Positions 46,005 through 55,293 of a stretch of 64,000 nt of DNA are shown piece by piece (within the stretch, counting starts at the first letter, position 1; the number at the start of each line of letters is the position of its first letter). A program made the translations under genes and the position numbers. Location of the stretch: NCBI GenBank assembly GCA_000341795.1, contig AODO01000023.1:1-64000 (forward strand). Direction: 5' to 3'. The notes beneath the pieces were generated by a model, which did no database searches, was not told the DNA's origin, and was given only the letters and a program-made list of their open reading frames with translations. The stretch comes from Rhodococcus triatomae BKS 15-14. GTDB taxonomy: Bacteria; Actinomycetota; Actinomycetes; Mycobacteriales; Mycobacteriaceae.

Positions 46005-47600
46005 ATGACCACCGCGCAGCGGAACGCGACACTGACCGGACAGATGATCATCGCCGGTGACGCCGTCACCGGTGCCGGCAAGGTCGTTCACGGCGTGAAC
46101 CCGGCGACGAACGAGCAGCTGCAGCCCGCCTACGCCCATGGCACCGCCGCTGACGTCGACCGCGCCGCAGCAGCCGCCGCCGGGGCGTTCGGTGCCTATC
46201 GCGCCACCTCCTCGCAGGATCGCGCGACCTTCCTCGACGCCGTCGCGGACAACCTCGACGCCGTCCGCGACGACCTCGTGGAGCGAGCGCACGCGGAGAC
46301 CGGACTGCCGGTCGCCCGCCTGACCGGTGAGGTCGGCCGCACCAGCGGCCAACTGCGTCTGTTCTCCGGTGTGCTGCGCGAGGGAAGCTGGAACGGCGCC
46401 CGCATCGATCCGGCGCAGCCCGGCCGGAGCCCGCTTCCGCGTGCCGACATCCGGCAACGCAAGGTACCGCTCGGACCCGTCGCCGTGTTCGGCGCGAGCA
46501 ACTTTCCGCTGGCCTTCTCCGTGGCAGGCGGCGACACGGCATCCGCACTTGCGGCGGGTTGCCCCGTCGTCGTGAAGGCGCACGACGCACACCCGGGCAC
46601 CTCGGAACTCGTCGGGCGGGCAGTCACCGAGGCCGTGGCCGCCACCGGAATGCCCGCGGGTACCTTCTCGCTCCTCTTCGGCTCGGGCCAGGAACTGGGC
46701 ATCGCACTCGTCACCGACCCGCGGATCAAGGCGGTCGGATTCACCGGATCCCGTTCCGGCGGAACGGCACTCGTCCGTGCGGCGGCCGCCCGCCTCGAGC
46801 CGATCCCGGTGTACGCCGAGATGAGTTCGATCAATCCGGTCTATCCGCTCGGGGGAGCGCTCCGTGAGCGCGCCGCCGAACTCGGCACCGCATTCGTCGG
46901 ATCGCTGACGATGGGCTCGGGGCAGTTCTGCACGAATCCCGGTCTCGTCATCGCCGTCGACGGCCCCGACCTCGACGCCTTCGTCGCAGCCGCCGCCGAG
47001 GCGCTGCACGCGAGTGCAGCCACGCCGATGCTGACCCCGAACATCGCGCGCAGCTTCGCCGGCGGGGTCGAGGAGTTCGCCGGCGAAGCCACGGTCGTCG
47101 CACGGGGTGCCGCCGCGGGCGGGCCGAACAGCTGCCGACCCGCGCTGTTCACCGTCGCGGCCGACGAGTTCCTGGACTCGGAGACGTTGCAGCAGGAGAT
47201 CTTCGGAGCATCCGGCCTGATCGTCCGCTGCCGAGACCTCGCGCAGGTGCGAACGGTCACCGAACGCCTGGAGGGACAGCTCACGGCGACGATCCACGCC
47301 GATCCCGACGACCACGACGACGCCGGCGCACTGCTCGCACTGCTCGAGCTCAAGGCCGGACGCATCCTGTTCAACGGCTGGCCGACCGGGGTGGAGGTCG
47401 GGCACGCGATGGTGCACGGCGGACCGTACCCCTCCACCTCCGACAGCCGCACCACGTCGGTCGGCTCGCTGGCGATCGAAAGGTTCCTGCGCCCCGTCGC
47501 CTATCAGGACGTCCCGCCGGCACTCCTGCCCACGGCCGTCGCCGACGGGAACCCGGATCGCATCTGGCGCCGCGTCGACGGCGAACTCACCCGCGACTGA
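46005..47600 (+). CDS. Alpha-ketoglutarate semialdehyde (2,5-dioxovalerate) dehydrogenase
   Basis: A 531-residue ALDH of the long KGSADH subgroup, which oxidises 2,5-dioxopentanoate to 2-oxoglutarate, the last step of glucarate breakdown through 5-dehydro-4-deoxyglucarate. Seen: GASNFPLAFSVAGGDTASALAAG (the family's version of the nucleotide site), FTGSRSGG, a Glu in YAEMSSINPV (about 272) and catalytic Cys 309 in GQFCTNPG. The subgroup is recognised by this sequence style and by its neighbour kdgD 33 bases downstream. The ATG at 46005 follows AAGGGA. Confidence 0.9.
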   Translation: MTTAQRNATLTGQMIIAGDAVTGAGKVVHGVNPATNEQLQPAYAHGTAADVDRAAAAAAGAFGAYRATSSQDRATFLDAVADNLDAVRDDLVERAHAETGLPVARLTGEVGRTSGQLRLFSGVLREGSWNGARIDPAQPGRSPLPRADIRQRKVPLGPVAVFGASNFPLAFSVAGGDTASALAAGCPVVVKAHDAHPGTSELVGRAVTEAVAATGMPAGTFSLLFGSGQELGIALVTDPRIKAVGFTGSRSGGTALVRAAAARLEPIPVYAEMSSINPVYPLGGALRERAAELGTAFVGSLTMGSGQFCTNPGLVIAVDGPDLDAFVAAAAEALHASAATPMLTPNIARSFAGGVEEFAGEATVVARGAAAGGPNSCRPALFTVAADEFLDSETLQQEIFGASGLIVRCRDLAQVRTVTERLEGQLTATIHADPDDHDDAGALLALLELKAGRILFNGWPTGVEVGHAMVHGGPYPSTSDSRTTSVGSLAIERFLRPVAYQDVPPALLPTAVADGNPDRIWRRVDGELTRD

Positions 47601-47633
47601 CAACCTCCACAACCCGCTCTCCTAGGAGTTCCC

Positions 47634-48563
47634 ATGCTCGATGGTGTTCTGTTCTTCCCCGTCACCCCCTTCGACACCAACGGCGAGGTCGACTACGACC
47701 GGCTCGCCGAGCACGTCGAGCGCGGCGTCGCCGCCGGTCCCGGTGGTGTCTTCATCGCCTGCGGCACCGGCGAGTTCCACGCACTCGGCCTGACCGAGTT
47801 CGGCCGCATCGTCGAGAAGGCCGTCGAGGTCGTCGGCGGCCGCGTCCCGGTGTTCGCCGGCGCGGGCGGCTCCCTCGTCCAGGCCCGCGAGTTCGCGGTC
47901 AGCGCCCAGGAGAACGGTGCCGACGGCATCCTGCTGCTCCCGCCGTACCTCGTCACGATGCCGCCCGCAGGCCTGGTCGAGTACACCCGCGCCGTCGCCG
48001 CCGCCACCGACCTGCCGCTGATCGTGTACAACCGCGGCAACGCCGTCTACAACGAGGCCGCTGCCGTCGAGGTGGCCCAGCTCCCGACCGTGATCGGCTT
48101 CAAGGACGGCACGGGCGACCTGGACAACGTCGGCCGCATCGTCACCGCGGTCCGCGGCGCACTGGCCGACTCCGGCAAGGAATTCCTGTTCTTCAACGGT
48201 CTGCCCACCGCCGAGATCACCCAGCAGGCGTACCGCGCCATCGGCGTGACGCTCTACTCGTCGGCGACGTTCGCGTTCGCCCCCGAGATCGCTCTGGCGT
48301 TCTACGAGTCGCTCGAGTCGGGCAACGTCGAACTGACCGACGCGCTGCTGCGGGACTTCTTCCACCCGCTGGTCCGACTGCGCAACACCGTTCCCGGATA
48401 CGCCGTCGCTCTCGTCAAGCACGGCGTCACGGTCGAGGGCGTCGAGGCGGGCTCGGTGCGTGCCCCGCTCGTCGACCCGAGCATCGAGGATCAGCAGGCG
48501 CTCGTCGACATCATCGCCGCCGGTCGGGCGGTGCTGGCCGACTCGCTGGCGGCGACCGTCTGA
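47634..48563 (+). CDS. kdgD: 5-dehydro-4-deoxyglucarate dehydratase
   Basis: A 309-residue DapA-superfamily lyase that converts 5-dehydro-4-deoxy-D-glucarate to 2,5-dioxopentanoate with loss of water and CO2. Schiff-base Lys 157 is in GFKDGTGD, the Tyr-bearing VYNRGNA segment lies before it, and FFPVTPFD opens the barrel. CTAGGAG sits upstream. The stop shares one base with the next ATG (TGATG). Confidence 0.92.
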   Translation: MLDGVLFFPVTPFDTNGEVDYDRLAEHVERGVAAGPGGVFIACGTGEFHALGLTEFGRIVEKAVEVVGGRVPVFAGAGGSLVQAREFAVSAQENGADGILLLPPYLVTMPPAGLVEYTRAVAAATDLPLIVYNRGNAVYNEAAAVEVAQLPTVIGFKDGTGDLDNVGRIVTAVRGALADSGKEFLFFNGLPTAEITQQAYRAIGVTLYSSATFAFAPEIALAFYESLESGNVELTDALLRDFFHPLVRLRNTVPGYAVALVKHGVTVEGVEAGSVRAPLVDPSIEDQQALVDIIAAGRAVLADSLAATV

Positions 48564-49858
48564 TGCACCCCACCACGATCACCGAGGTCCAGGTCACGCC
48601 GGTGGCGTTCCGTGATCCGCCGCTGCTGAACACCGTCGGTGTGCACCAACCGTACGCCCTGCGCGCGATCATCCGGATCCGCACCGACGGCGGACTCACG
48701 GGTGTCGGCGAGACCTACGCCGACACCGCCCATCTCACCCGGATGGAGGCCGCGGCCGAAGCGCTGATCGGGCTGGACGCGTTCGCGCTCAACACCATCA
48801 GGTCGGTGATCGACGACCGGATCTCCCGGCTGTCCGTCACCGGTGGCGACGGTGTCGCCGGGATGATCACCACCGCCAGCACCACCGACCGGGTGTTCTC
48901 CCCGTTCGAGGTGGCCTGCCTCGACATCCAGGGCAAGGCACTCGGCCGGCCGGTGAGCGACCTGCTCGGCGGTGCGGTTCGCGACCGGGTTCCGTTCAGC
49001 GCCTACCTGTTCTACAAGTGGGCCGGTCACCCCGGCGCCGCCGGCACACACCCCGTCGCTTCGCTCGCCCCGGAAGACGAGTGGGGTGCCGCTCTCGACC
49101 CGCAGGGCCTGGTCGGTCAGGCGCGACGGATGATCGACGAGTACGGGTTCACCGCGATCAAGCTCAAGGGCGGGGTGTTCCCGCCCGACGAGGAGATCGC
49201 CGCGATCAAGGCCCTGCGCGCCGAATTCCCCGACGTGCCACTGCGTCTCGACCCCAACGCCGCCTGGTCGGTGGACACGTCGATCCGCGTCGCCTCGGAA
49301 CTCGACGGCATCGTCCAATACCTCGAGGACCCGACCCCCGGACTCGACGGCATGGCCGAGGTGTCCGGGGAGGCGAAGATGCCGCTCGCGACCAACATGT
49401 GCGTCGTGGCCTTCGAGCACCTGAAGCCGGCGGTGGTGAAGAAGTCGGTCTCCGTGGTGCTCTCCGATCACCACTACTGGGGTGGTCTGCAGCGCTCCCG
49501 TCTGCTGGGTGGGATCTGCGACGCCTTCGGCCTCGGACTGTCGATGCACTCGAACTCGCACCTTGGCGTCAGCCTGGCGGCGATGGTCCACCTCGCGGCG
49601 GCCACGCCGAACCTCACGTACGCGTGCGACACGCACTGGCCGTGGAAGTCGGAGGACGTCGTCGTGCCCGGTGCGCTGCGTTTCGTCGAGGGTGCGGTCC
49701 CGGTGCCCACCGGGCCGGGACTCGGCGTCGAGATCGACGAGGACGCCCTGGCCACGCTGCACCAGCAGTACCTGGACTGCGGGATCCGCGACCGCGACGA
49801 CACCGGGTACATGAAGTCGGTGGACCCCACCTTCGAGAACACCAGCCCGCGGTGGTGA
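48563..49858 (+). CDS. Glucarate dehydratase-family enolase superfamily enzyme
   Basis: A 431-residue dehydratase of the mandelate racemase/glucarate dehydratase group. The KxK general base is K200/K202 in AIKLKGG, metal ligands are expected in LRLDPNA and YLEDPT, and the catalytic His is H329 in MHSNSH. It differs clearly from the canonical GudD at 61691 but resembles the glucarate dehydratase family seen in other actinobacteria. It may act on glucarate, galactarate or a related aldarate. Translationally coupled to kdgD (TGATG). Confidence 0.85.
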   Translation: MHPTTITEVQVTPVAFRDPPLLNTVGVHQPYALRAIIRIRTDGGLTGVGETYADTAHLTRMEAAAEALIGLDAFALNTIRSVIDDRISRLSVTGGDGVAGMITTASTTDRVFSPFEVACLDIQGKALGRPVSDLLGGAVRDRVPFSAYLFYKWAGHPGAAGTHPVASLAPEDEWGAALDPQGLVGQARRMIDEYGFTAIKLKGGVFPPDEEIAAIKALRAEFPDVPLRLDPNAAWSVDTSIRVASELDGIVQYLEDPTPGLDGMAEVSGEAKMPLATNMCVVAFEHLKPAVVKKSVSVVLSDHHYWGGLQRSRLLGGICDAFGLGLSMHSNSHLGVSLAAMVHLAAATPNLTYACDTHWPWKSEDVVVPGALRFVEGAVPVPTGPGLGVEIDEDALATLHQQYLDCGIRDRDDTGYMKSVDPTFENTSPRW

Positions 49859-49859
49859 C

Positions 49860-49933
49860 GCGCACCGCGCCGTCCCGCTGAGGCGCACCGCGCCGTCCCG
49901 GTGACCCACCGGCCCCGCATGACCCACCGGCCC
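49860..49933 (+). repeat. Two adjacent tandem direct repeats
   Basis: An 18-mer beginning GCGCACCGCG occurs at 49860-49877 and 49883-49900. Directly after it the 14-mer TGACCCACCGGCCC occurs at 49902-49915 and 49920-49933. They fill the spacer between the dehydratase stop and the LysR promoter. Confidence 0.65.
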
Positions 49934-49986
49934 GGATGTGCCCGCCGACGATGTCGGGCCCGTCCGGGCCGCTGCCGTAGGCTGAT

Positions 49987-49997
49987 ACGGATTCCGT
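49987..49997. promoter_or_regulatory. Palindrome in the LysR gene leader
   Basis: ACGGA-T-TCCGT is a perfect 11-bp palindrome 36 bases before the LysR ATG and just after a TAGGCT box (49979-49984). Candidate autoregulatory site. Confidence 0.35.
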
Positions 49998-50032
49998 GTA
50001 TGCGCGACGGAACCGATACCGAAGGTGGATCG

Positions 50033-50926
50033 ATGTTCTCGTTGTCACGACTGGCCTGCTTCATCGCTGTGGCCGAGGAACTGCACTTCGGCCGGGCTGC
50101 GGAGCGATTGCACATGACGCAGCCACCACTGAGCCGACAGATCCAGCAGCTCGAACACGAGCTCGGTGTCCAGCTGATCGAGCGCAGCAGCCGGGCGGTC
50201 GCGCTCACTGCCGCAGGTGCGGCCTTCCTCCCCGACGCGCGACGCATCGTCTCACTGGCCGAGGGTGCCGCCATGACGGTGCGGCGAGTGCCGGCCGGAG
50301 ACCTCGGGACCGTCAACATCGGCTTCACCGGCGCATCCGCGCGGGCAGTGCTGCCGCGTCTGCTGCAGACGGCGCGGGAGAAGCTCCCCGACGTGCGACT
50401 GGAACTGCGGGAGATGGTGACCTCGGCTCAGATCGAGGCGCTCGCGGCGGGCGAACTCGACCTGGGGATCGTTCGGCCTCCGGTGTCGCGTCCCGGCGTG
50501 CTGAGCCGGGCACTGCACCGCGAGCGCCTCGTCGCCGCGCTGCCCGCGGGGCACGCTCTCGCCGACGCGGAGCAGCTGCGTATCGAGGACTTCGACGACC
50601 AGCCTGTGATCATGTACTCGCCCGTCGACGCCCGCTACTTCAACGAGCTCCTCATCAGCACGTTCACTGCGGTCGGGGCGTCACCGCGATACGTGCAGTA
50701 CGTGACGCAGGTCCATACGATGCTGGTGCTCGTGCATTCCGGCCTGGGCCTGGCGCTCGTGCCCGAATCGGCGACGACGATGCACCCCGACGGTGTGGTC
50801 TTCAGAGAGGTCGACGCCGTCCGGGACCGCCCGGTCCAGATGAACATCGCCTGGCGGAGCGACAACCCCAACCCGGCGCTCGTCAGGGTGATGAACGACG
50901 TTCTGCCGGAAAGGGAATGGCGCTGA
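50033..50926 (+). CDS. LysR-family transcriptional regulator
   Basis: A 297-residue LTTR. The N-terminal winged HTH (LACFIAVAEELHFGRAAERL, TQPPLSRQIQQLEHELG) resembles the CatR/BenM group, which activates catabolic operons in response to pathway acids. The rest is a type-2 periplasmic-binding-like effector domain. The ATG at 50033 is chosen because GAAGGTGG precedes it and the HTH begins there. Lying inside the aldarate cluster, it is the natural candidate for its activator. Confidence 0.9.
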   Translation: MFSLSRLACFIAVAEELHFGRAAERLHMTQPPLSRQIQQLEHELGVQLIERSSRAVALTAAGAAFLPDARRIVSLAEGAAMTVRRVPAGDLGTVNIGFTGASARAVLPRLLQTAREKLPDVRLELREMVTSAQIEALAAGELDLGIVRPPVSRPGVLSRALHRERLVAALPAGHALADAEQLRIEDFDDQPVIMYSPVDARYFNELLISTFTAVGASPRYVQYVTQVHTMLVLVHSGLGLALVPESATTMHPDGVVFREVDAVRDRPVQMNIAWRSDNPNPALVRVMNDVLPEREWR

Positions 50927-50938
50927 AGGCGTCGAACC

Positions 50939-51334
50939 TCACACCGCCGCCCGGACGGGCGGCTTGACCGCGGCGACCGGGCAGTGGGCATCGAGCAGAA
51001 CCCGCTGCATCGCGCTGCCGGTGAGCAGCTTGCCGACAGGGGAGCGGCGCTTGAGTCCGATGACCACGAGTTCGACGGCGTCGTCGAAGGAGGCGTCGAT
51101 CAGCTGGTCGGCGTGCGAGAGGCCGGGGTCGTTCTCGGCGACCCGGTAGGTGACGTGCGCGGCGTCGGCGGCCGCGCGGGCCGAGTTCAGGTCGTCGGCG
51201 AACACCTCGTCGGTGATCGTGTCCTTCTCCGCGATCACCAGCAGGTCGCAGGCGCGCATCCGTGCCTCGGCGAATCCGAACGCGAGCGCGCCCCTGCCCT
51301 CGACCGTCGGCAGATAGCTCAGTACGACGGTCAT
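50939..51334 (-). CDS. Universal stress protein (UspA family)
   Basis: A 131-residue single Usp domain. It shows the family C-terminal strand-loop (VELVVIGLKRRSP, VGKLLTGSAMQRVLLDAHCPVAAVK), which carries the nucleotide-binding G and GS residues. The N-terminus is a little shorter than usual (starts TVVLSYLPTVEG). The start overlaps the stop of the hydroxyacid dehydrogenase gene by 4 bases, so the two are co-translated, an unusual partnership. Confidence 0.82.
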   Translation of the reverse strand: MTVVLSYLPTVEGRGALAFGFAEARMRACDLLVIAEKDTITDEVFADDLNSARAAADAAHVTYRVAENDPGLSHADQLIDASFDDAVELVVIGLKRRSPVGKLLTGSAMQRVLLDAHCPVAAVKPPVRAAV

Positions 51335-52359
51335 CGGGCGTCCTTCCGTGAGGTCGGAACCGGCGTCACGAGTCCGCCGGTGCGCAGGAACTCGTCAAGG
51401 TTCCGAAGGGTGAGGGCCTCCATCGCCGCCCGCGTCTCGACGGTGCCGCTGGCGAGATGGGGGAGCAGGACCACGGTGTCGAGGTCGATCAGCTCCGCGG
51501 GCACGTGGGGTTCGTCAGCGAAGACGTCGAGGCCTGCGCCGGCCAGTCCGCCGCTGCGGAGCAGTTCGACGAGGGCGGCCTCGTCGACGACGCTGCCCCG
51601 GGCCACGTTGATCAGGAAGCCGTCGGGCCCCAGCGCCTCGAGTACGTCCCGGTCGACCAGGTGCCGGGTGCCCGCGCCACCGGCGGCGGCGACGATCAGC
51701 ACGTCGACGGAGGTCGCCAGGTCGCGAGGCGAAGCCGCGTAACGGTAAGGGCTGCCGGTGATCTCGCGCCGGTTGTGGTACGCGATCTGGCAGCCGAAGG
51801 CGACGAGCCGGTCCGCGATCGCCGATCCGATCCGGCCGAGTCCGACGATGCCGACCCTGGATCCGGACACCTTGCGGGTGAGCGGGACGTTGCCCAGGGC
51901 GGGCCAGCGCCCGGCGCGCACGTAGCGGTCGGCTGCGCTGAAGCCGCGCATCGTGTCCAGCAGCAGTCCGACGGCCGTGTCGGCGACGCAGTCGGTGAGC
52001 ACGTCTGGCGTGTTGCTGACGCCGACGCCCAGTTCACCCGCCCGATCGACGTCGGTGCTGTCGTAGCCGACGCCGAAGTGGACGACGGCGCCCAGGTTCG
52101 GCAGTGCGTCCATCAGGGTCGCGTCGACGCCGGTGCGACCCGAGGTGACCACCGCGGTCACGATGTCGGCGTTCTCGGCGAGCCAGTGTGCCCGGGCTTC
52201 CCCGTCGGGGAGGCGATCGGCCCCGTACCTGTCGGCCAGAGTTTCCTCGAGAGACGGCTTCAGGGGGCCGACCTGCAGCACCGAACCGGGAACGACCTCC
52301 GGGAATGGCTGTGCGGCAATCGGTTCGGGCGTTCCGACGGTGTCGTCGACGCTGGTCAC
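51331..52359 (-). CDS. D-isomer-specific 2-hydroxyacid dehydrogenase
   Basis: A 342-residue NAD(P)-dependent dehydrogenase. The nucleotide motif GLGRIGSAIA is at about residues 160-169, the catalytic Arg in NVARGS, the Glu in the following LDVFADEPHVP and the His in LLPHLASGT. It interconverts a 2-oxoacid and a D-2-hydroxyacid (glyoxylate/hydroxypyruvate reductase-like). The GTG at 52359 has CGAGGAG upstream. Its promoter carries the TTGGAC-N19-TACCGT motif shared with the ketoglutarate-semialdehyde dehydrogenase gene. Confidence 0.88.
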   Translation of the reverse strand: MTSVDDTVGTPEPIAAQPFPEVVPGSVLQVGPLKPSLEETLADRYGADRLPDGEARAHWLAENADIVTAVVTSGRTGVDATLMDALPNLGAVVHFGVGYDSTDVDRAGELGVGVSNTPDVLTDCVADTAVGLLLDTMRGFSAADRYVRAGRWPALGNVPLTRKVSGSRVGIVGLGRIGSAIADRLVAFGCQIAYHNRREITGSPYRYAASPRDLATSVDVLIVAAAGGAGTRHLVDRDVLEALGPDGFLINVARGSVVDEAALVELLRSGGLAGAGLDVFADEPHVPAELIDLDTVVLLPHLASGTVETRAAMEALTLRNLDEFLRTGGLVTPVPTSRKDAR

Positions 52360-52732
52360 GTGGTGGACTCCTCGCGTGCGGGGCCGGTTCCCTGTCGAAC
52401 CGGGCACGAATTCACGGTATTGCTCCGCTCGAATCGCTGTCCAAGACGCAAATAACATGGATCGATGCCGAAACGGCATTGACGACCCGTTGTCGTTACC
52501 TTCTCGCGTGGACCGGTGTCGGAAACTCACAGGTCAGAGCTGTGATCCGCGTCTCCCGAGGCGTTCGGTGATGCGCTTCTCGGGGGCCCTCGGCGCATCA
52601 AAATCCCAGTTCGCGGCTGTTTTCCTCGGTTGACGGCCGTTCTCCCGCGCTCCTAGCGTGTGTCTACCGTCACAACGACGGGCACACCGTCCGCGAGGTC
52701 ACTCTCGCAGTCTTCTCCCATCGGAGGTCCCC
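52360..52732. promoter_or_regulatory. Divergent control region, hydroxyacid dehydrogenase / ABC transporter
   Basis: 373 bases with no gene. Leftward promoter-like TTGGAC-N19-TACCGT at 52414-52444; a perfect ATGCCG-AAA-CGGCAT palindrome at 52465-52479; rightward promoter TTGACG (52630-52635), 18 bases, TAGCGT (52654-52659). GGAGG precedes the ATG at 52733. Confidence 0.55.
52414..52444 (-). promoter_or_regulatory. Promoter-like motif TTGGAC-N19-TACCGT (minus strand)
   Basis: Identical hexamers and spacing to 45882-45912. It would start transcription about 48 bases before the GTG of the hydroxyacid dehydrogenase gene. Confidence 0.45.
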
Positions 52733-54301
52733 ATGCAGATCGCACGGCAGCCGCGGAATCGCGTGACCGGTGCTCTGGTCGCGTCGGCGGTCGCAGTGCT
52801 GACGGTCAGCGGATGCTCGGTCGCGAACACGACCCGGAGTGAGAGCGCCAGCGCCGACACCCTGCGCATCGTGCTGCCGCAGGAGCCGCCGACCCTCGAA
52901 CCGTGCGACGCCTCGCTCACCGCCACCGGTGTGGTCGTCCGCTCGAACATCACCCAGCCGCTCATCGAGCGGAATCCCGCCACCGGAGACCTCGAGCCGA
53001 TGCTGGCCGACTCGTGGCAGCAGGTCGAGCCGAACCTGTGGCGGCTGAACATCGTCTCCGGCGTCCAGTTCAGCGACGGCGCGCCCTTCGACGCGACGGA
53101 CGCCGCGTTCTCCATCGAGCGGACCTTCAACGGCGCCATCGGATGCGACGTCAACGGCTACGTCTTCGACGACAGCGAGATCCAGGTCGACGCGGTCAAC
53201 CCGACCACACTGGAACTGCGAACCGAGGCGCCGGATCCGATTCTGCCGCTGCGGCTGTCGTTCATCGAGATGGTGCCGCGCACCACCGACTCCGAGGGCA
53301 AGGTCCGCGAACCGGTCGGCACCGGCCCGTACATGGTCGACTTCTGGGATTCCGGGCAGCGGATCGCACTGAAGGCGAACCCCAACTACCGAGGCGAGAC
53401 GCCGGCCTTCACACGGGCGGTCTACCAGTGGCGCGCCGAGGGCAGCGTCCGCGCAGCGATGGTCACCAACGACGAGGCGGACATCGCCACCTCGCTCGGA
53501 CCGGAGGACGGCGCCGGCGATCTCGGTATCTCCTACGTCAACAACGAGACCACCGCGTTGCGCATGCACGCCACCGAGGCGCCGCTCGACGACCTGCGGG
53601 TACGCGAGGCCATCGACCTCTCGATCAACCGCGAGGGAATCGTCGACGCTCTCTTCCAGGGGCTCGGGTTGCCCGCCGCGCAGCTCGTCGGAGCGAACAT
53701 CGTCGGATACAACGACGCGCTCACTCCGACGCCGTACGACCTGGACCGGGCGAAGGCGCTGATCGACGAGGCTCGCGCCGACGGCGTCCCCGTCGACCGC
53801 ACGATCCGGCTCATCGGCCGCACCGGCCAGTTCCCCAAGATCAACGAGACGATCGAGGCGATCCAGTTCTCCCTCAGCGAGATCGGCCTCGACGTCAAGA
53901 TCGAGATGATGGACACCTCCGGTCAGATGCAGTACCAGGTCCGGCCGTTCGTGCCGGGCGCAGGCCCCTTCCTGCTGATGATCATGCACGGCAACCAGGC
54001 CGGGGACACCCAGTTCACGCTCGACCAGTACATGCTCAGCGAGGGCTACCAGAGTTCCTGGGGTACAGCGGAATACGACGACGACATCCGGGCGGCCGAG
54101 GCGCTCACCGGGGACGCGCGACAGACCGCACTGGCCGCAGTACTCGGCGACGAACCGGCCGAGATCCGGCAGTACGCCTACATCGCCCACATGGAGGCGG
54201 TCCTGGCCAAGTCGCCGCGCGTGGCCTACCAGCCGAACTCCGCCACCGGTGACGAGATGCGTCTGGCCGAGATGACCCAGGCCGACGCATCCCACGACTG
54301 A
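52733..54301 (+). CDS. ABC transporter substrate-binding lipoprotein (SBP_bac_5)
   Basis: A 522-residue extracellular binding protein of the oligopeptide/nickel family. The lipobox VSGC (Cys about 29) follows a classical signal. The mature domain has the family segments TLRIVLPQEPPTLEPCDA, LADSWQQVEPN and the VGTGPYMV loop. It captures the substrate for the DppBCDF-like genes downstream. Substrate unknown: peptides are typical, but the setting suggests an aldarate, uronate or their conjugates. The ATG at 52733 has GGAGG upstream. Confidence 0.9.
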   Translation: MQIARQPRNRVTGALVASAVAVLTVSGCSVANTTRSESASADTLRIVLPQEPPTLEPCDASLTATGVVVRSNITQPLIERNPATGDLEPMLADSWQQVEPNLWRLNIVSGVQFSDGAPFDATDAAFSIERTFNGAIGCDVNGYVFDDSEIQVDAVNPTTLELRTEAPDPILPLRLSFIEMVPRTTDSEGKVREPVGTGPYMVDFWDSGQRIALKANPNYRGETPAFTRAVYQWRAEGSVRAAMVTNDEADIATSLGPEDGAGDLGISYVNNETTALRMHATEAPLDDLRVREAIDLSINREGIVDALFQGLGLPAAQLVGANIVGYNDALTPTPYDLDRAKALIDEARADGVPVDRTIRLIGRTGQFPKINETIEAIQFSLSEIGLDVKIEMMDTSGQMQYQVRPFVPGAGPFLLMIMHGNQAGDTQFTLDQYMLSEGYQSSWGTAEYDDDIRAAEALTGDARQTALAAVLGDEPAEIRQYAYIAHMEAVLAKSPRVAYQPNSATGDEMRLAEMTQADASHD

Positions 54302-54341
54302 CCCCCTGACCAGCCACCCCGTCCCACGAACCGAGGCGAAG

Positions 54342-55268
54342 ATGCTCCCCTTCCTCCGACGCCGGATGTTCACCAGCCTGATCCCGCTGGTCATCGTCCT
54401 GTTCGGCGTGTTCCTCATGGCCCGCCTCACCGGCGACCCGACGAACCTGTACCTCCCGGTGTCGGCCACCCCCGAACAACGGGCCGAGTTCGCCGCCGCC
54501 AACGGGCTCGACCAGCCGGTCTTGCAGCAGATGCTCGACTACCTCGCCGGCGTCGTCCACCTCGACTTCGGGGAGTCCCTCAAGACCGGGCAGGACGCCG
54601 CGGCGATGGCGTTGAAGGCGTTTCCCGCGACACTGCAACTGGCGTTCATGACGCTGCTGCTGTCGATCCTCGGTTCGGTGATCCTCGGATGCTGGGCCGC
54701 GTACCGGCCGAACTCGATTGCCGACCGCGCGTCCAGTCTGCTGTCGATGACCGCCGCCAGCGTCCCCGACTTCTGGTTCGCCATCACCGGCATCTGGATC
54801 TTCGCGGTCGTCCTCGGCTGGTTGCCGACCTCCGGAACCGGAGGCGTGCTCTCCTGGGTGCTTCCCATCGCGACGCTGATGATCCGCCCGCTGGGCGTGC
54901 TCACCCAGGTCGTCCGCGGCGCGATGGTGTCCGCGCTGTCCGCGCCGTACGTCAAGGTCGCCCGCAGCAAGGGGGCAGGCGACCTGCGGGTCGTCACCCA
55001 CCACGCGCTCCGGAACGCCGCCGCGCCGGCGCTCGTCGTCGCCGGCGACCTGGCCGTCGGCCTGATCAACGGTGCGGTGGTCGTCGAGGCGATCTTCGGG
55101 TGGCCCGGCATCGGCAAGCTGATGATCGACTCGATTCTCCAGCGGGACTTCGCCGTCCTGCAGGCTGCCGTGCTCCTCACCGCCGTCAGCATCTTCATCC
55201 TGAACATCGTGATCGACGCGGTGCTGGCACTGCTCGACCCGCGGGTTCGCGACAAGGCCACGGTCTGA
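54342..55268 (+). CDS. ABC transporter permease (DppB-like)
   Basis: A 308-residue membrane protein with about six hydrophobic segments, the N-terminal FLRRRMFTSLIPLVIVLFGV segment of DppB/OppB permeases and the EAA loop (YVKVARSKGAGDLRVVTHHALRN) that contacts the ATPases. First of two permeases in the operon. Confidence 0.92.
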   Translation: MLPFLRRRMFTSLIPLVIVLFGVFLMARLTGDPTNLYLPVSATPEQRAEFAAANGLDQPVLQQMLDYLAGVVHLDFGESLKTGQDAAAMALKAFPATLQLAFMTLLLSILGSVILGCWAAYRPNSIADRASSLLSMTAASVPDFWFAITGIWIFAVVLGWLPTSGTGGVLSWVLPIATLMIRPLGVLTQVVRGAMVSALSAPYVKVARSKGAGDLRVVTHHALRNAAAPALVVAGDLAVGLINGAVVVEAIFGWPGIGKLMIDSILQRDFAVLQAAVLLTAVSIFILNIVIDAVLALLDPRVRDKATV

Positions 55269-55293
55269 CCGGGCCACGGATCCAGGAGAGAAC

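Noticed and set aside
49860-49933. A CRISPR array
   Set aside because: Only two copies of each unit, of different length, with spacers of 4-5 bases; no cas genes in the window.
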